Positions 5,366 through 6,995 of a stretch of 6,995 nt of DNA are shown here, one piece after another. The translations under genes were made by a program, and so were the position numbers. The stretch is from Clostridiales bacterium UBA4717 (GTDB lineage: Bacteria > Bacillota > Clostridia > Oscillospirales > CAG-272), in NCBI GenBank assembly GCA_002404395.1, contig DHJP01000050.1, forward strand, positions 1 to 6,995. The letters are read 5' to 3'. Each line of letters starts with the position of its first letter. Position 1 is the first letter of the stretch. The notes beneath the pieces are model-generated. The model searched no databases and was not told the origin of the DNA. It worked only from the letters and a program-made list of their open reading frames with translations.

Positions 5366-6136
5366 TTACATAAGGTTTGCTTTAATGTAGTTTGCGCTGT
5401 TTTCAAGTGCCTTGAACGGATCATCGTCGACCCAATTGTTGTCCTGTTCGACAATATAATGCTTTACGCCGATCTTTTCGGCAGTCTTGACGATCTCTTT
5501 CCACTCAAGGTTGCCGTTTCCGATCGAAGTAATATGCTGCTGACCGTCATTGCCCATTTCCATATCCTTGAGGTGAAGTATATCAAGTCTTCCCGCAAAC
5601 TTTTCCATCCACGCGCGAACGTCTCCGCCGCCGTGCTGGACCCAATAGGTATCCATACAGAACGAGGTGGTTACAGGATCGAGATTTTCAAAAAGAATAT
5701 CGATCATACGCTGACCGTTTGCAAACTTCTTGAATTCAAAGCTGTGGTTGTGATATGTAAAACGGAAGCCGTGCGGATGGACCGCTTTTCCGAATTCATT
5801 CGCCACCTTGCAGAAATATTTTACTGCCTGCGCACTGTCGCGGAATCCGCCGGGCATACCGCCGGTGCCGGCATTGACCGTGCCGAGGATCTTATGCTCT
5901 TCCATTGCTTCTTCGGGATTGTCGAACATTTTGTATATATCCGCATGAGTTCCGATAATCTCAATGCCGTTGTCATTGGCGATCTTAGCAAACTCTTTGA
6001 TATCGAACGGGATTCCCGCGGTCTGAGCCTCGTCGTATCCGAGCTTCTTAAGCTTCTTGCAGGTCTCGTCAAAGCTCTTGGGATCCTTCATGTAATCACG
6101 TACAGTAAAAAGCTGTACACCGAACTTCTTAATCAT
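5366..6136 (-). CDS. Sugar phosphate isomerase/epimerase (xylose isomerase-like TIM barrel)
   Basis: A 256-residue cytosolic protein of the AP_endonuc_2/xylose isomerase-like barrel superfamily (IolE/IolI-like in fold). Such enzymes isomerise, epimerise or dehydrate sugars and sugar acids using a divalent metal. Visible landmarks: the N-terminal strand GVQLFTVRDYM (6-16), GTHAD (62-66), FTYHNHSFEF (126-135), MDTYWVQHGGGDV (161-173), DILHLKDM (185-192), GNGNLEWKEI (206-215) and IVEQDNNW (228-235). The likely metal ligands are the D of MDT, the H residues and E230. Length is normal and no residue seems missing. The exact substrate cannot be told, and the AP endonuclease name of the Pfam family should not be taken as its function. 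The start at 6136 follows GGAGG by 6 bases. It is a monocistronic-looking unit with its own promoter, leader hairpin and terminator, downstream of an AraC gene in the same direction. Confidence 0.92.
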   Translation of the reverse strand: MIKKFGVQLFTVRDYMKDPKSFDETCKKLKKLGYDEAQTAGIPFDIKEFAKIANDNGIEIIGTHADIYKMFDNPEEAMEEHKILGTVNAGTGGMPGGFRDSAQAVKYFCKVANEFGKAVHPHGFRFTYHNHSFEFKKFANGQRMIDILFENLDPVTTSFCMDTYWVQHGGGDVRAWMEKFAGRLDILHLKDMEMGNDGQQHITSIGNGNLEWKEIVKTAEKIGVKHYIVEQDNNWVDDDPFKALENSANYIKANLM

Positions 6137-6140
6137 AATG

Positions 6141-6164
6141 CCCCTCCGTGCCGGTGTGACCGGC
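6141..6164 (-). other. Leader hairpin plus SD of the isomerase gene
   Basis: A perfect 6-bp stem GCCGGT/ACCGGC with a 3-base loop (6164-6150) ends 2 bases before GGAGGGG (6147-6141). Six bases after GGAGG comes the ATG at 6136. There is no U-tract, so it is not a terminator. Stem length, the 2-base gap, the SD and the 6-base spacing match the trpS leader closely, although loop and half the stem differ. Confidence 0.6.
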
Positions 6165-6178
6165 GCACATTTTTCGGT

Positions 6179-6194
6179 TCGGCAACGCTTTCAA
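6179..6194 (-). promoter_or_regulatory. Possible catabolite-responsive (cre-like) operator in the isomerase leader
   Basis: On the - strand the left half TTGAAAGCG matches the CcpA cre consensus (WTGNAARCGNWWWCAW) fully; the right half TTGCCGA fits poorly, with three mismatches overall. It lies about 18-33 bases after the predicted transcription start, a place where CcpA can act as a roadblock. Such control would suit a sugar-use gene, but the match alone is modest. Confidence 0.3.
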
Positions 6195-6218
6195 AACCGA
6201 TGCCTCGCCGTCACTTTC

Positions 6219-6246
6219 ATTATATAGATATTGTCAAAAAAGTCAA
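6219..6246 (-). promoter_or_regulatory. Sigma-A promoter of the isomerase gene
   Basis: On the - strand TTGACT (6246-6241, 5 of 6) and a perfect TATAAT (6224-6219) are 16 bases apart, giving a start of transcription near 6212 and a leader of about 75 bases. A perfect TTGACA lies closer (6237-6232), but only 7 bases from the -10 box, so it cannot serve as the -35. Confidence 0.78.
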
Positions 6247-6274
6247 GTGTTAACGCAAAAATACCCCAAAAATA

Positions 6275-6310
6275 TTGAAATTCAAAAATAATGTATATAA
6301 TTTGAAATTC
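6275..6310. repeat. Direct repeat upstream of the isomerase promoter, candidate AraC-type operator
   Basis: TTGAAATTC occurs at 6275-6283 and again at 6302-6310, 27 bases apart start to start. The first copy extends to the palindrome TTGAA-A-TTCAA. Both lie about 63-98 bases upstream of the predicted transcription start, where AraC activators commonly bind direct repeats. The adjacent AraC gene is the obvious candidate. The region is AT-rich, so chance is a real alternative, and 27 bases is not a whole number of helical turns. Confidence 0.4.
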
Positions 6311-6345
6311 TGAATGTCGAAAGTATTGAGGCTGACTCCGCAATA

Positions 6346-6995
6346 TTATGTAATACTGCCGCGCTTTCTGTATCCGCTCGGCGAGATCCCGTATTTGCCC
6401 GTGAAAACACGGCTGAAGTAAAGCGGATCGTCGAATCCGCAAAGATCCGCGACTTCGCTCACCGGATATTCGGAGGTATCAAGCAATTCACATGCATTCG
6501 CAAGCCTTATATCACGCAGATAGCGCATCGGCGGTTTCCCGATCGTATCCGAGAACAAATGCAGAAACCGACTGACCGAGTAACCCGACATATCCGCAAG
6601 TGTCGTGACCGTAAGCTTTCTTTCATAATTCATATTCATATATTCAAGTATTCCGTCAATATTTTTTATGTCGCCGCGCTTCTCCGAATGTTTGCTTCTG
6701 TGTACGCCGCCGGATATCAACGCCAAAAGATTCAGAAAAGTCCCGAGAGCAAGCTTAAGCTCGCTCGTACTTCCGCTTCTGCGCACCAATGTGCGGAACT
6801 CATCGGTTGCCGCCGCACCCGCATCGGTTTCATAAACTCCGGCAGTTATATCCATATCAGAAAAGATATCGCGAACTGCGGTTCCGGCAAAGTGGATCCA
6901 AAACGTCGAAGCGGCGGTCAACGCTCGATAATAATGCTCGGTTCCCGGCTCGTAAATGAATACCCCGCCCTTGCCGAGGCAAAACAACCCGCCGT
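6346..6995 (-). CDS. AraC-family transcriptional regulator, N-terminus cut by the window edge
   Basis: The reading frame is open to the right edge, so about 215 C-terminal residues are visible and the true start lies outside; no ATG precedes. The visible part begins in the cupin-like sensor domain: LGKGGVFIYEPGTEHYYRA followed by FWIHFAGTAV, a signature of AraC regulators of sugar genes. A helical linker follows. The DNA-binding module occupies the last ~105 residues, with the first HTH in KLTVTTLADMSGYSVSRFLHLF and the second in YPVSEVADLCGFDDPLYFSRVF, ending KYGISPSGYRKR. It looks intact. It lies upstream of the isomerase gene in the same direction, with 209 bases between them that contain that gene's promoter, so it is probably transcribed separately and may regulate the isomerase or a sugar-use cluster beyond the window. 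No terminator is visible after its stop. Confidence 0.93.
   Translation of the reverse strand, partial: GGLFCLGKGGVFIYEPGTEHYYRALTAASTFWIHFAGTAVRDIFSDMDITAGVYETDAGAAATDEFRTLVRRSGSTSELKLALGTFLNLLALISGGVHRSKHSEKRGDIKNIDGILEYMNMNYERKLTVTTLADMSGYSVSRFLHLFSDTIGKPPMRYLRDIRLANACELLDTSEYPVSEVADLCGFDDPLYFSRVFTGKYGISPSGYRKRGSIT

Noticed and set aside
5261..6253. 330-codon open frame on the + strand opposite the isomerase
   Set aside because: It runs through the terminator stem and the promoter of the isomerase unit, and lies opposite a clear TIM-barrel gene. It has no family signature.
6985..6987. TTG as the start of the right-hand AraC gene
   Set aside because: The frame stays open to the window edge and the residues here are already within the cupin-like domain, so the start must lie further upstream, outside the window.

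Overview
The window looks like chromosomal DNA of a Gram-positive, anaerobic Clostridia-type bacterium, probably an uncultured Oscillospirales/Ruminococcaceae-like lineage. Reasons: A+G-rich Shine-Dalgarno sites, near-consensus sigma-A promoters, a TagO-type lipid carrier transferase, AraC regulators beside a sugar isomerase, and a pair of small hypothetical proteins of a kind I associate with Clostridia. The lineage is inferred from family resemblance, not from a search. I see no rRNA, tRNA, CRISPR array, insertion sequence, phage gene or replication origin.

Layout. (1) Bases 8-697, + strand: two closely spaced small genes of unknown function. The second ends in an acidic/hydrophobic tail and overlaps the stop of the next gene by 8 bases. 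(2) Bases 690-3888, - strand: a three-gene operon in the order trpS (tryptophanyl-tRNA synthetase), tagO/wecA-type transferase, and a single-pass membrane protein with a large extracytoplasmic domain. It is driven by a very good sigma-A promoter (TTTACA, 17 bp, TATAAT) about 200 bases upstream of trpS. The long leader has small hairpins but no recognisable T-box. (3) Bases 3700-4056: a 395-base divergent intergenic region carrying that promoter, a weak opposing promoter and a long-spaced inverted repeat. (4) Bases 4057-4818, + strand: a complete AraC-family regulator, whose stop overlaps by 4 bases that of a GNAT acetyltransferase on the - strand (4815-5288). (5) Bases 5314-6246, - strand: a sugar phosphate isomerase/epimerase as its own transcription unit, with a consensus-like promoter, a cre-like site in the leader, a hairpin just before the SD and a strong intrinsic terminator. 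(6) Bases 6346-6995, - strand: the C-terminal part of a second AraC regulator, cut by the window edge. It lies upstream of the isomerase in the same direction and probably regulates sugar use.

Functionally the window joins a housekeeping/envelope operon to an AraC-controlled carbohydrate segment. No classical mobile or defence system is visible. The points most worth following are the uncharacterised gene pair at the left edge, a repeated 'hairpin, two bases, SD' arrangement before trpS and the isomerase, and candidate operator repeats in both regulatory intergenic regions.
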